Positions 11,766 to 22,604 of a stretch of DNA of 64,000 bases are shown here, piece after piece; position 1 is the stretch's first letter; the number at the start of each line of letters is the position of its first letter. The stretch comes from Sparassis latifolia. Its lineage: Eukaryota > Basidiomycota > Agaricomycetes > Polyporales > Sparassidaceae. The notes beneath the pieces are model-generated. The model did no database searches and was not told the origin of the DNA. It worked only from the letters and a program-made list of their open reading frames with translations. A program made the translations under genes and the position numbers. Location: contig CM031559.1 in assembly GCA_018466975.1 (NCBI GenBank), forward strand, positions 372,001 to 436,000, read 5' to 3'.

Positions 11766-13514
11766 ATGACAGAGTTTGCGCTCGAAGCTGGTGATGAGCA
11801 TTCCCGTACATTCACATTCAGCTCACCGGATGGCTACCAGTTCATTCGAGACCTCCTTCAACCACATCTTCCGTACGCGCCCCATGACTATCAACTCGAG
11901 GGTGTCTGCAAGCTACTCGATGATGAAGATGTGGTAGTTGTTCTACCCACGGGCGCCGGCAAGACAGGATTCTACGCCATGTACATGTTAGCATTACGTT
12001 CACTTAGTCAACAGCCTCCTCCTTTAAAACCTGTCAAAGACATTCCTTTGGATCCGGGCATGCTTATAATATATCCTACTCTAAGCTTAGAAGAAGAAAT
12101 GGTGAGTGCGACAGTTTTATGCTCGTGCATGATGCTAATATACCAATAGGAGCACCATTTTAAATCTCTGGGACTCAGCACCCTTGTAATCAATAATAGG
12201 ACAGCCGGGCTTGCACGAAAACGAGGGGAGAATCTGTGGGAGACAGCTCGTGCAGGCATCTCAATGATTTTGATCTCGCCCGAGATGCTTCAGACAGATG
12301 GCTACAGTTCACTTGTAGAAGATCGTACGTTCACGAAGAGAGCGTGCTTACTCGGGGTGGATGAGTTTCACCTCTGCAATTCATGGGGTCTTCATTTCCG
12401 GCCCGCCTTCACACAAATTGGATTTGCGCGCATGCGTTTACCCAAGAGAATCGTACTTCTCCTTACTACAGCGACTCTGGCTGCCGGAGAGGCTACCGAA
12501 AATGTCTGCACCTTTTTCGGTCTACGTGAGGGTGCCTTTCACTTCATTCGTCATTCCAACATTCATCCCGATGTGCAGCTCTTATTCCGCACCCTAACAC
12601 GAGGGCTCTCAGGTCCCAGGTTTCCGGATTTTAGATGGGTTCTGAAGGAAAACTGCAAGACAATCATATTCTGCCCTAGAATACAGCACGGGGATCATCT
12701 TGCAACATACCTTCGCAGCATTGTGCCGGGCTCACCAGACCTGCAGAAGTGTATCCGTCTTTATAATGCCCTCCACTGGGAAGACTTCAATGGTGACACT
12801 CTGCGTGTATTCCGCGAGGATCCCGACGCACAGATTGTGGTTGCAACGGACACCCTGATGGTTGGTCTGGATGTTCCGAACGTTTGCGATGTCATTCTAG
12901 CCACCGTGCCAGTGACAGTTGATGAATTTCTTCAAAAGATTGGGCGGGCGGGACGGGACAGGCGCCTTGTGAACGACGCACGCGGTATCGTGTACATTCC
13001 AAAAAACACGATGAAGAAGGCACGCGCAATTATTGACAAGGGGCATCAGAAGAAGAAGACAGGTGGTGGGAAAAACGCCGGGGATGAATTTGATCTGAGC
13101 ATGGCTCACATGCTCCTAGCTGACTGCAAAATCGCTGAGCAGAACCATCTATACGACAATCCCACCACTGATCCTCCCTGTACCTGCTCCAGCTGCCAGG
13201 TCAACCTACGGCCCATTCGATCAACTTGCGACTGCAGTGGCTGTGTGCCCGAGGATCTCCCTGATCGGCTCTTCCCTATGAAGAAGGCGATGAATCCGGT
13301 CAAGCGCAAGGACCGTCTCAGCAGAGGAATGCGAGACAGAGGCAAGGATCGACTGCTCCAACTGCGCAAGTCGATCTATGTAGCCGCTGATAGCGTCGAC
13401 ACAGACATTATTCCTGAATTCATCTATCTTCCAGATCCTGTCATCAAGGCCATCTTGGATCGCTTCGCATTGCTCCAGAGCATCAAGGACCTTGATGCTC
13501 TGATCGCAGGGTGA
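11766..13514 (+). CDS. RecQ-like DExH helicase (C-terminally truncated by TGA)
   Basis: Two exons, 11766-12101 and 12150-13514, with a 48-bp GT-AG intron, encode 566 aa. Motifs in order: Walker A PTGAGKT near residue 60; DEFH (DExH box) after LLGV; TAT in LLTTATLA; the second RecA-like domain with TIIFCPR, VVATDTLMVGLDVP and QKIGRAGRD (motif VI). Two Cys clusters (CTCSSC, CDCSGC) near the end could bind zinc. It is a superfamily 2 ATP-dependent DNA helicase, presumably nuclear. Coding similarity continues past the TGA at 13512-13514 in the same frame, so the stop is probably a mutation of TGG. The gene is convergent with a DUF6589 gene inside shared inverted repeats, so a role in mobility of the element is inferred rather than shown. 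Confidence 0.8.
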
Positions 13515-14272
13515 ACGTATCTGCAGCCGCATCGCCGTGAGCTCTGAGATGTTGTTTGTGAGCTACAGAGGAGTTTCCCAGCGATCCGTGCCGAAGAAGT
13601 GCGCAAACGTGCAGAGTCAAAGGCCTGGGGCGATACTGCTGTGGATGGAGGTCCTGGATGGGAGAGCGAGAGCTCTGAGGAGTCGAGGGGCGAGGAGCAT
13701 GAGGTTGACTCCAGGTATGTGCTCAACGAGGGGCACTACGATTGATTCTCACATTCTGCTCACAGGCCAGAAGAAAGCACACTCAATTGTGCATCTGAGG
13801 ACGCTCCACTCAGTGATCAAGTTGCAAACCGGTCAGTTGTCATGCATATTATCATGCTCCTTCACTCACGACTGAGCGGCGCAGGCTGAATGTTGGTCTT
13901 GTTACCCACGCACTCAATGGAGGCACTTCCATTCCAGAAAATCCAGTACCGCTTCAGGCTCAGACGTTGCAGGATTCCAGGGCCGTTCAACCATATGAAC
14001 GTTGCGAGTCAATGGCAAATAACTGCTTGCCTAAGTACCATCATGGTCCCACTCATGGCAGCAATCTCCACTCACATACGGGATGTCTTCTAGGTATGCC
14101 ACGGAGGCTAGTGGTCAGTGCTTCTTTGGTTCTTTTGCACTGGAAGGATCTACTTCACGTGGTCGCAAGAGGACTCGAGTTGGCAGTACAAGTTCCAGAG
14201 CTGTATCACAGCGCCATGGCATGAGTACCTTTTGTGCTTTGTTTGCTTGCGCAGTTCGTTGATGGATTTATG
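13515..14272 (+). pseudogene. C-terminal continuation of the helicase after premature stops
   Basis: The same frame continues TYLQPHRREL, a second TGA (13545-13547) where Trp is expected before DVVCELQRSF, then an acidic tail (SESSEESRGEEHEV) ending at a GT donor near 13713. Further exon-like pieces follow: EESTLNCASEDAPLSDQ, then NVGLVTHALNGGT, and a basic stretch SRGRKRTRVGS near 14150-14200. Introns of about 50 bp fit between them. Both stops derive from TGG by a G-to-A change. The exon borders are my reading and need transcript support. Confidence 0.5.
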
Positions 14273-14320
14273 CTGCTACAGGACAAGGAGAACAAAAGAA
14301 TACGTGGCTAGTTGTTCTCA

Positions 14321-17300
14321 CTACATTTCTCCCAACTCCGTGTCGCTGTGAGTGTCCTCACTGTCTTCTGCATAATTGACTTCCTCGTCCACATCCTCGT
14401 CCATGTAGCTAGCTGCTGATTGCACCGATATATCCTCCAGTTTAACTTGTAGTTCCCCGTCGACGAGGACCATGTTCCCTGATGTATAGGTTGGTTGCTT
14501 GTGGTCTTCTTCATCATCATTGTCATGGTCGTATGGATCATCTATACCATCAGCATCATCCATCGTAGATAGTTCTTCAGCCTGTGAATTGCTCCTCGTT
14601 GCCCGAGTCGATGTGCTATCTGTGATCCACTTCTGCAGTTTCCCATTATACAATTGCTCCACACCTTCTCCAAATGTGTCGACTGTGGTGTCTGCAGTTG
14701 AGTCATATGAACGGCCCGAGCGGAATCGATGTAAGTCTTCACTCCTATAGGTCTCCAATAGTGTTCTGACTTCTGGTTTGCTGTGTGGTTCACGATGCTC
14801 GCCACGACGCTTGGCAAGTCCTACGCCATCCCCATAAGTGTTCTTCATCTCCATGAAGTGGTGAACATTTGGCGAGATGACTTTGCACATGTAATCTGCA
14901 TCCCATTGGGTGTCTTTGCAATCCACAAATGTCTCGAGTTCTCGATTGTAGTGCTCCTGCGTAAAATCACCCTCTTGATACTTCTGCGCTTTCCCTGATG
15001 GATTGACTAGCCAATTTTTCAGGAAGACATCTTTCGCAGCTTCGCTAGATTCTAGCTCAAGATCGCATATGGTCTCCAGAAGGTATGACACATATTTTGA
15101 ATGTGACGAGCCTGCAAAACTGAACAGCATCATCTTTGTAGTTTAATGAGTTTCAGACAGATGTTCTTGCAGTTGTACGTACCTTTATGCCCTCATATAC
15201 ACGACCAATATCACCTTCTGCCACTGCTCGAACAACTTTTCGAGAGAGAAGAGTGTCGTGCATGAACATGATTGACTGTGCCAGTGTCCGGTCCCCTGTG
15301 AATGGCTCTGTGGTATGTTTCGTGTTGTTTTTCTTGGACTGGTTAGCCTTCTGATTAGGTAGGGCAGTTGATTTCGCTGCCTGGCATACTTGTGTACTAC
15401 TGTCATTCAACTTCGGGGCCACCCATGTCTTGCCTATCGGGAAGGTCATGGTGGAATCGCAGCTTGTGCGTGCATCATCGCCGCCAAGTGCAAGTGCATA
15501 TGCTTTTCGTGTGGAATAGCACTAATATAGTATTTCCGCTTTTGCTTGAAGCTCATCCAGCAAGGGTAGCTGACCATCCCTGTCTAGAGCCGCAAAGTGC
15601 TCCAAAATATCGTCCGTTTCCAGAAGGATTCTGAAGTACAAGTCAGTATCTCCCTACTCATGACAGTGACAATAGTTCGTACCTCCAGCAATCGAGCATG
15701 CGGACATCAAGAACAAGATAAGATGTGTAAGCCGCAGGGTAATAATTGACTTTCTTAAGATTTGCTGGTGCCTTCTGATTGATCTTCGAGGCGCTGTGTC
15801 CCAATTTTGAAGGATCCGGTGTAAGTAAACTTCCCCAGTGTGCTTCATACGTGAGACTCAGGTGAGTCCATTCGGTATGCCATAGCTCGAGGAACGGCTG
15901 AATGATCTCGAAGCTGCGGAACTCGTCACCTTGAAAGCGCTGATAACGTTTGATTTGAAGCAGCCGCTCGAACGTTAGACCATCCCCGCCGATATAAATC
16001 ATTCGGCGCGTGAAGTCTCCGTCTTTCTGCCCCAGCTGACCCAGGAAATCCACCAGTGCATCTCGAAGTTCGGTCATGATATTCTCATTCTTGGCCACTG
16101 TCGCCAAGGGATGCATAACGGTTTTCTGTTTGCTTGATAAGCACAGCTTTGCTCCATCTGTCTTGTAAAGCTTCGCTACCGCACTCCGATACTTCACCAG
16201 TTGAGGGATGTAGGTGACGAGTGTATGCAGCCACTGGAGTGTGCCAACTTTTCAAAAATGTGCGATGTCGATCATACCAAGCAACTTCTCCACAGTCAGT
16301 TCAGCCCGTAGGTTCTGCGTGATTCGCGCCCGCTTGTCATCAATGTCCCCAACAGCAGGATCAAAGTCAACGGCTTCTGCAACTGTGGCTGTGAGCCCAA
16401 TTTTCATGTAATTCCCATGTCCAATACGTGCATCCCGTCGTCTGACATATTTTTGCATGTTGTCCATTCGTAGGAAGAACCCGCTGGACACATCCTTGCC
16501 AATTATCTGGAGAAACGTGGCATCGAGCTCTGCAAGCCTTTTCAGAGTCGCAACTGTAGTGTTCCAACTTGGTGTGTGCCCAACTCGGCTGCTGTAACGA
16601 AACAACATTTCCTGTGCCCCACAAGCAAAGTAGAGTATGGCTCAAGTGATGGGTAATAGGCGAGCGTAAGGTGTCCGACAGTAAGCAATGCTACTCAAGA
16701 TCTCTGTTGTGGCCTGAAGTGAAGGTCAGTGACTATTGTTATGTTGTCTCAAGGCTCACACTCACAAGGACAGGTGGACGGCTCTTGCGTGGCTTTTGAG
16801 CGACGCTATCCACAACCTTAGATTTGGGTGTTGCAAGTGGGAGTATTAGATGAAAAATGAGTGTGTTTTTGTTCTCCATAATGTCTTGGACATTCCTAAT
16901 TGTCGTGGCGGAGATATCCTTCCAGCATAGTGCCCACCGTCCCTCATGTCTCGCTGGTGGCATGGACCCGTGAAGTCCACTTGCTCCCTTGACTGTCTGC
17001 TTCATCTCTTTCACCAGCTGACAGCGCACAAGCTCTACTGCCATGGTGGTCAGTGCAGGAGAAGCAAGCTTGATGCCGAGGAATGACTTGGATTGTGAGT
17101 ACATATCATCCCATTGCTCTGATCCCCGTGATGCTTTGCCACTTGGATCATTAAGAATTTCGTTGATGACATGGGCTACAGTTCGCTTGGTCTGTCCCCC
17201 GAGAAACATGCGTATCATTTCATGGTGCGACTCAGTTCGTTCGATCTTCTCCCCGCTATCGTCATTGACCCTAAACAATTCATATAAAAAATCCGGGAGT

Positions 17301-17420
17301 GTCCAGTTCAGGTCCGAGATCAATTAGAGAACTTCGCTGAGCTTCTCGCAAGGTGACCGCCTTCGTTGTCGCTTGCTCGGAGTGGGTGTATGTGGTGCCG
17401 GTGCTGCTTGTTTTCTCCCT
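14321..17420 (-). pseudogene. DUF6589-type protein, four in-frame stops
   Basis: A long minus-strand gene reads continuously across four stops: TAA 17324-17326, TGA 16642-16644, TGA 16252-16254 and TAG 15522-15524. Each can derive from CAA, CGA, CGA and CAG by one C-to-T change. Conserved stretches typical of the family are ILYFACGAQEML, SRVGHTPSWNTT, MIYIGGDGLTFERL, FLELWHTEWTHLS and YEAHWGSLLTPDPS. A CRISP-like Cys pattern or nuclease motif is not visible. Introns fit at about 16690-16738, at 15680-15630 and between 15182 and 15134, all GT-AG and about 50 bp. The last exon (15133-14321) ends in an acidic tail (DHDNDDEEDH). The start lies upstream of 17420 and was not found. The family is expanded in mushroom-forming fungi and has no established function. 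Its position inside inverted repeats suggests it belongs to a mobile element, perhaps as transposase. Confidence 0.65.
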
Positions 17421-17614
17421 GTGAGTTGTAAGTCTCATTGATTTATGGTTGAGATGATTATAACAAAAGTACCTTGCACTTCTTCTGTGAAGTGTATGGG
17501 AGTGTTTTGCATGTGTTCACAGTCCATAGAGGCAGCAACAGATTTTTATTTGTATTTTACACACAGTTTTACTCTACATATGGCAAATGCCGAGCAGTGC
17601 TTGAGGTGAAAGCA

Positions 17615-17672
17615 GCTTCCTTTTTGGGCGTAAGGCGGAAGGCCTACAAGTCGACGCGACCTGATGCAGACT
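17615..17672 (+). repeat. subterminal direct repeat, right copy
   Basis: Partner of 11572-11629. Six of the eight differences are readily explained as transitions. It lies about 530 bp inside the right terminal repeat. Confidence 0.65.
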
Positions 17673-17761
17673 ATATACTAGATATGGATCAACTGTCATC
17701 CATAGCCATATATAGTCTGCAACGGAGACTAGCGGCAACCGTGACATTCTGTGTATCGGGG

Positions 17762-18134
17762 GATGCATCACAGGAAGCATTACCACTTTTATCCATTGGA
17801 AATAACCTGGCAAAAAGCATGGAAATCAATAATATATTTTCAGAGGGAAAACCTCGAGAAAAAAGTGAGAAAAGAACAAAACATTCTCACGGTTTTTCCC
17901 TTGGAAATAAGTTGCCTACCATATCAGGCAACTGGACATGCCAGGACATGCCAAAACCCGGACAAAACTACCATATTTGGCGACCAACTTATTTCCAGTG
18001 GAAAAACTGCGGAAATGCTTTGTTCTTTTACACGTTTTTTCCTCATGTTTTTCCTGCAGTATGACTTTGTTGATTTCCACACATTTTTCCAAGTTATTTC
18101 CTCGGGAAAAAAGGAGTTATGCGTCCTGTGCATC
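17762..18134. repeat. fold-back inverted repeat with reiterated TTATTTCC...GGAAAA motif
   Basis: The arms, about 17762-17921 and 17985-18134, are imperfect reverse complements over most of their length, with about 60 bp between them. They share GATGCA..CAGGA.GCAT, GGAAATAACYTGG, ATGTGGAAATCAA-type and GTTTTTCC..TGGAAATAAGTTG blocks. The motif AASTTATTTCC..GGGAAAA occurs four times at roughly 100-bp spacing, twice on each strand. It sits just inside the right terminal repeat. It could be a foldback MITE or a protein-binding array of the larger element. Confidence 0.6.
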
Positions 18135-18178
18135 TGCGTAAATGCACGTGAATACAAGAGCGAAAACCTGTCTCCTTG

Positions 18179-18201
18179 ATTTTTGTCCAGAACGGGCCGC
18201 C
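18179..18201 (-). repeat. right terminal inverted repeat
   Basis: Exact reverse complement of 11103-11125. On the plus strand it ends AACGGGCCGCC and is followed by ATGAT, also present left of the other end. Confidence 0.75.
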
Positions 18202-21023
18202 ATGATAAACTGCATATCGTTCTGGCTTGGTGCGAATCCGAGAAGGTCACATGCACATTAAGGGCACGTATCAAAAGATTCGCCACTCCTGGGAGTGTTC
18301 TAATATGCAGGAGCGACTCCAAATCATGGACATGCTCGAACTTGAGTAGTGATATTACGGATGTCCCCAAAATGTCATACAATAAACTAAGAAGTACTCT
18401 CAGCTCCCTCTTCCACAGTCACTAGTGTAACGATCGGCACAACTTCCAACTTTGTCTCGTCCGTGCTCACAAACAGTGCTGAACCTTCCGCTTCGCCAAG
18501 GTGGGGCCATCATTGGTGTCATCATGCTGTTTGTCTGGTTAGGCTGACATCAGCGATGGATGTCAACGAAACACGAGCGCAGCTTCAAATTGCACCTCCA
18601 GAGAATCTGTAGTGCACAAGCTCGTCCGCAAATGTCAAAATAACACAGAGCCTTGTGAACATGGACGACAGTAGCTGGAACCACCAGAAGTGGACATAGA
18701 CACCAGATTCCAGGATGGAGCTAGATGATGTTCAAGAGATTTTTGATTGGTAGTTCACAGTGCTCGCATGGGTGGGGGTTATACTGAGGTTGTTATGCAA
18801 TGTCTGCACGATTGTGGCTCTTGAGATAGATACTCAGTACTCAGTGGTCATTGGGCACAAACGTCACCTTCGGGAAAGCAATCATATTGGAGTCTAGACA
18901 TGAAAGTTAGTAGATAAAAGTGTAAAAGAGGTCAATCGTACCGTGATCTTACGCACAGTACCGCCCATGAGAACAGTGTAAGTAGTTCTCTCCCGGAAAA
19001 TCACACCTACAGTTTCACATCTTTCACAACAGCGATCCATTTGAGAATGCAGCCTGGACTGCATCGATGAACAACCGGAGGAAATACTACTGCATCTAGT
19101 ATCCGAGGAGGACATGAGATTGAAGATCACAGACCCTTCAGCAATCAAACCAAGTACGTTAAGAGACGTATCCGAACAGGTGGACCGACAAGTAGAACTT
19201 TTTTCACAAGATATTCAATACAATCTGGATTTTTTGAGGATAGAGTAGACCATATCAATCTCCAGCTCGATGTGTGACATAGATCGCACTCACCATGAAC
19301 GCGATATAGCACGAAAAATCGACCTCACGGAGAGGGTCGACGAGACAGTCAGGAAGTAAATAGCGATACGTCCAGCTCGCGAGGGGATGACGGTCGGCAT
19401 AGGAATGTAAAGAAGATCTTCAGCAGAAATTAGTCGCGTCTAGCAGTGCGGACCACTTTCGACAGGAATTTTGACGTGCAAGTTCGTGCATGTCGCCCAT
19501 TATCAAGTCGATACAGAGGCACTGAAACTTTCGAAGAAATCGTCTGCGGTATCATGTCGTAGCTGAGAAAACGGAAATCTTGTCAGTCAACATCAGTGAG
19601 TAACATGCATGACTTACTATGCAAGGCTCACGACAAGCACCAAGATATAGGGAACAAGTGAGACTAGAGCCAAGTACCGTCGTGGCCAGAGATGTATGAC
19701 AGAGCCTGTAAACAACCACGATACTGATCACAGAGCAGCCCAGCAAAAGAGTGCGTGATGTCAATTAACTCAGAGCAGATATGCGGAGATGCCGAGCTGG
19801 CAAGATATGGGTGGAACCACCACCACCACCACCACCACCACAGGGTAGGCAGTTCGAGGGAACCACTCGGACTGTCTGTAGAACAAGAAGCAGTGAGCAT
19901 TCCAGGACTGTGTGAGAGAGTACCAGGGTGTCAATGTAGAATATCACAGTGATGCACAGGATGGAGAAGACGTGCTGGCCTACATAGCCGGTGCGTGATT
20001 CATCAACTGCGGTTGTAGAATGTAGGACCTGGCGCCGGCGCGTTTTCCACACGAAAACGAAAGATAGAGAAGCAATTGTGGCGCTCCGCGACAAACGAAA
20101 TAAGTATCCTAGCGCTGGACAAACATATGACTGATCAAAGTGTCGTATCGGGGAAACTCGTACTGGCGGCGACGGCGTATTCGACGGTCACGATTTCAAC
20201 TCATGAATGGATGTCGAAGGCTCTTTATATCGCCGGATTTTGCGTGGTCGGACTTGGCCTGAGATGACTAGGAAACGGAGATCAGAGATACCAAGACCCG
20301 GAAAGGCAAGAACAACAGGAGAGGGAATGTCCTCACGGTTGCGCAGCGTTGATCACGAAGATTAGTACTTTGCACATGCATCAGCTACGAATGCATGATC
20401 AGACCGCATAGATGTAGGTGGCCAAAAGCTAGACGTGAGCGGCGGTCAACCCCACGAACTTAAAAAATGACTTTGTCCGGGACTCCAGGTTCTGCGTTGA
20501 CGGCGACTACATTGCAACACCCACTTCGTATGTTGGATGCTGAGGCTGTGGACACTTGGCGGCACTGCGACCTTCACGAGAATAATCTTGATTGAATATT
20601 GAGGTCTGCAACAATTCTACGTTTCATCATGTCAATAGCGACTGCTACGCGGATTTCGCCATCGCTAGAACGGGAGTCCAGACGCCGTCAGAATAACAGG
20701 TAAGCAATCAGCCCAAAACGCTGAGAGTATTTCCATGAACGTGTACACATACAGTAAAAGCCTGAGCCTGAGCTCAGTGGAGAACAGAGAACAGATGAAT
20801 TCGAACCGACTACGCTACACATGATAGCTCAGGTACGTAATACCTCGTCGGCCGGCTTAGTAATACAAAAGAAAGGAGGCGGAAAGGTAAACTATGAAAA
20901 TAAATCATGAAGGTGAGGGGGAAGAGTCTACTAACTGTGACGCAATACTTTCCGTGACCGCTTTCTCAGAGATCTGCAAAACACAATCTAATCTTATCTA
21001 CAGAAGGATAGCCTTGTCGTGAA
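18202..21023. other. 2.8-kb region without a recognisable gene
   Basis: Frames are short and motif-free. Minus-strand text around 19560-20090 has hydrophobic patches that might be remains of a membrane protein, but no family can be named. Its only clear feature is the ACC microsatellite listed next. Confidence 0.4.
19816..19841 (+). repeat. (ACC)8 microsatellite
   Basis: Eight uninterrupted ACC units in non-coding DNA. It would be length-variable between strains. Confidence 0.9.
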
Positions 21024-21850
21024 CTACCAGCAGCAATAGCGCCCACACGGGTAAACTATCACCCACACATAGATGGCACACTCGGCACTCGTACCCGGGA
21101 CAAACACCCCGTCCTGGTCTATCTTCCCCAGCTCGTTCTTCTGGCCATCTCCCTTCCCCGTGATCTGCAGCACAGTCCTCCCATCTGTGAGCGCGTACGC
21201 CTCGAACGCATCCGTCTGCTCATTCAGCGCCACACGGAAGCGCACGACCTTCTCCTCCACCTGGCAGTTCACCATCCTGCTATCGCTCCAGCTACCCGTG
21301 TCGTCTTGCGCGACGAAATGCACGCGGTTGTCCTTGGACACGTAGAACACGTACAGGTGCGCGTCCTCCTTTTTCTCGACGATCGTGAGGGCGATAGGAC
21401 TACCGATCTGCGCATCGGTAGGGAGAACGGTGGGGTTCCAGGACTCGTCAAGGAAGATGAGACGACCGGACGTGTCCTGGAAGAACGTATTGAGACGCCC
21501 ATCTACTCCCAGGCACGCAGCGAGCTGCCCGGCAGAGTGAACCTCATAGCGTGGGATAGTGTCGTCGTCGGTCCATTCCTCTTCGTCTTTATCGTAGCGC
21601 AGGACGCGGACGGTATTGTCGGAGGTAATGCAGACGACAAGGCGGATATCGTCTGTAAGGAGGTATGATGCGGGGAGCCGGTACGGATAGAGGTGGCAAT
21701 AAGATCGGACTCGTCGAACTCTGTGCCGGTCCAGAGCTTAGAAATGAGGGAGTCGTCGTCAGTGTAGAGCAAGTAAGTACCCTTGCCCTCGGGGTGCATC
21801 GCACCACCGGCGGCGAGGAGAGAGCGAGAAAGATCCTGGAGCTGGGCCAT
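21024..21850 (-). pseudogene. fungal fucose-lectin-like beta-propeller protein, one 1-nt frameshift
   Basis: From ATG 21850 (MAQLQDLSRS) the protein shows repeated propeller-blade text: GTYLLYTDDDSLISKLW, IRLVVCITSDNTVRVLRY, GRLNTFFQDTSGRLIFLDES, HLYVFYVSKDNRVHFVAQ. This resembles the Aleuria-type fungal fucose-specific lectin family. The frames switch after GTGS...P near 21672-21675, where one C is missing from a run of four on the coding strand. Adding it gives an uninterrupted 275 aa, a little shorter than typical members (about 310). There is no signal peptide, as is usual for this lectin family. The gene is divergent from the ankyrin+vWA gene, with about 750 bp between starts. A short alternative intron near 21027-21070 could change the last residues. 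The lectin call is by pattern and sugar specificity is not known. Confidence 0.65.
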
Positions 21851-22078
21851 GAGTACCAGTTTGCGATGAGCTGAAGACTGGCGAGTGCGCTCAGTATAAC
21901 TCTTATAGCTTTCATTTCTGACATTCTCGGAACTGCCCGAGTAAAGATGGGGACCTTGTGTCATAATGCGGTGTCCGTTCGCGCACAGAGACTGTACGGG
22001 GTCGTGCTTCAGCTGTGCGAAACATTCCAAGGAAGAGAGTAGCCATGAGGCGGGATGCGCTAATTATAGGGTAATTCA

Positions 22079-22118
22079 AAGTTGGCGCCGCTGCGCGCTC
22101 CCGCCGCGGCGCCAACTT
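22079..22118. promoter_or_regulatory. perfect 13-bp hairpin in a divergent promoter region
   Basis: The arms AAGTTGGCGCCGC (22079-22091) and its exact complement (22106-22118) are separated by 14 bases. The stem is GC-rich and lies about 230 bp upstream of the lectin start and 490 bp upstream of the ankyrin+vWA start. It could be an operator-type palindrome or an RNA hairpin. Function is unknown. Confidence 0.5.
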
Positions 22119-22559
22119 AAGTTCACCGTAATGAATTGAAAGTGACTCCCATACCTGGTGAAACGGAGATCAAATCGCCGCACTGCAGTCCCAAAGAGGA
22201 TATCGTGATTCCCCGTTGATAGCGCCTGTTTATCTGGACTATCATTGGCGCTGGATTCAACAACGTATACGTGGTTCGTCGTCACTTGGTGCGTCTATCT
22301 TTGACACGATGTATGTGGTTCATCATTCGCGTTCCCAGCATGTCTGTGCACAATATTGTATTTGCGCGATCGATGAACGCCACCGATGCATATGTCATTG
22401 GGCAATCACTGAGCTTCGAAGGGCGGCGATTGTGTGATACGTCCAGGTTGAATATCTGTTACGGAATGGATATGACACTTACCGGTGTTGAGTCAATCCA
22501 ATGAAATGCAAGATCCTAAACGAACAGCAGGAATATTCTATACTGGGGACGAAATCCTT

Positions 22560-22565
22560 TATAAA
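22560..22565 (+). promoter_or_regulatory. TATA box of ankyrin+vWA gene 1
   Basis: TATAAA lies 40 bp before the ATG at 22605, which has a strong CCACCATGG context. The paralogue at 57887 has a TATATAAA at a similar distance, supporting both starts. Confidence 0.6.
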
Positions 22566-22604
22566 CACCATCTTGTGGCATTCCCCTCAGCTAGACTGCC
22601 CACC

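Larger units (their letters stand above)
11103..18201. mobile_element. candidate 7.1-kb transposon with RecQ-like helicase and DUF6589 genes
   Basis: A perfect inverted repeat of at least 23 bp (11103-11125 and 18179-18201; 25 bp if ATGG/CCAT is counted) bounds two convergent genes: a RecQ-like helicase on plus and a DUF6589 protein on minus. The flanks read ATGATTAT on the left and ATGATAAA on the right. These share five leading bases and match at 6 of 8, compatible with an aged target-site duplication of 5-8 bp. A 58-bp subterminal motif recurs at 11572-11629 and 17615-17672 (50/58 identical). Both genes carry stops consistent with C:G to T:A changes, so this copy is probably dead. I do not recognise this gene pair as a named class. 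Helitrons use Pif1-type helicases and make no inverted repeats, so that class does not fit. Confidence 0.6.

Noticed and set aside
11103..18201. Helitron explanation for the helicase-bearing element
   Set aside because: Helitrons encode Rep plus a Pif1-type helicase and lack terminal inverted repeats; here the helicase is RecQ-like and the ends are inverted repeats.
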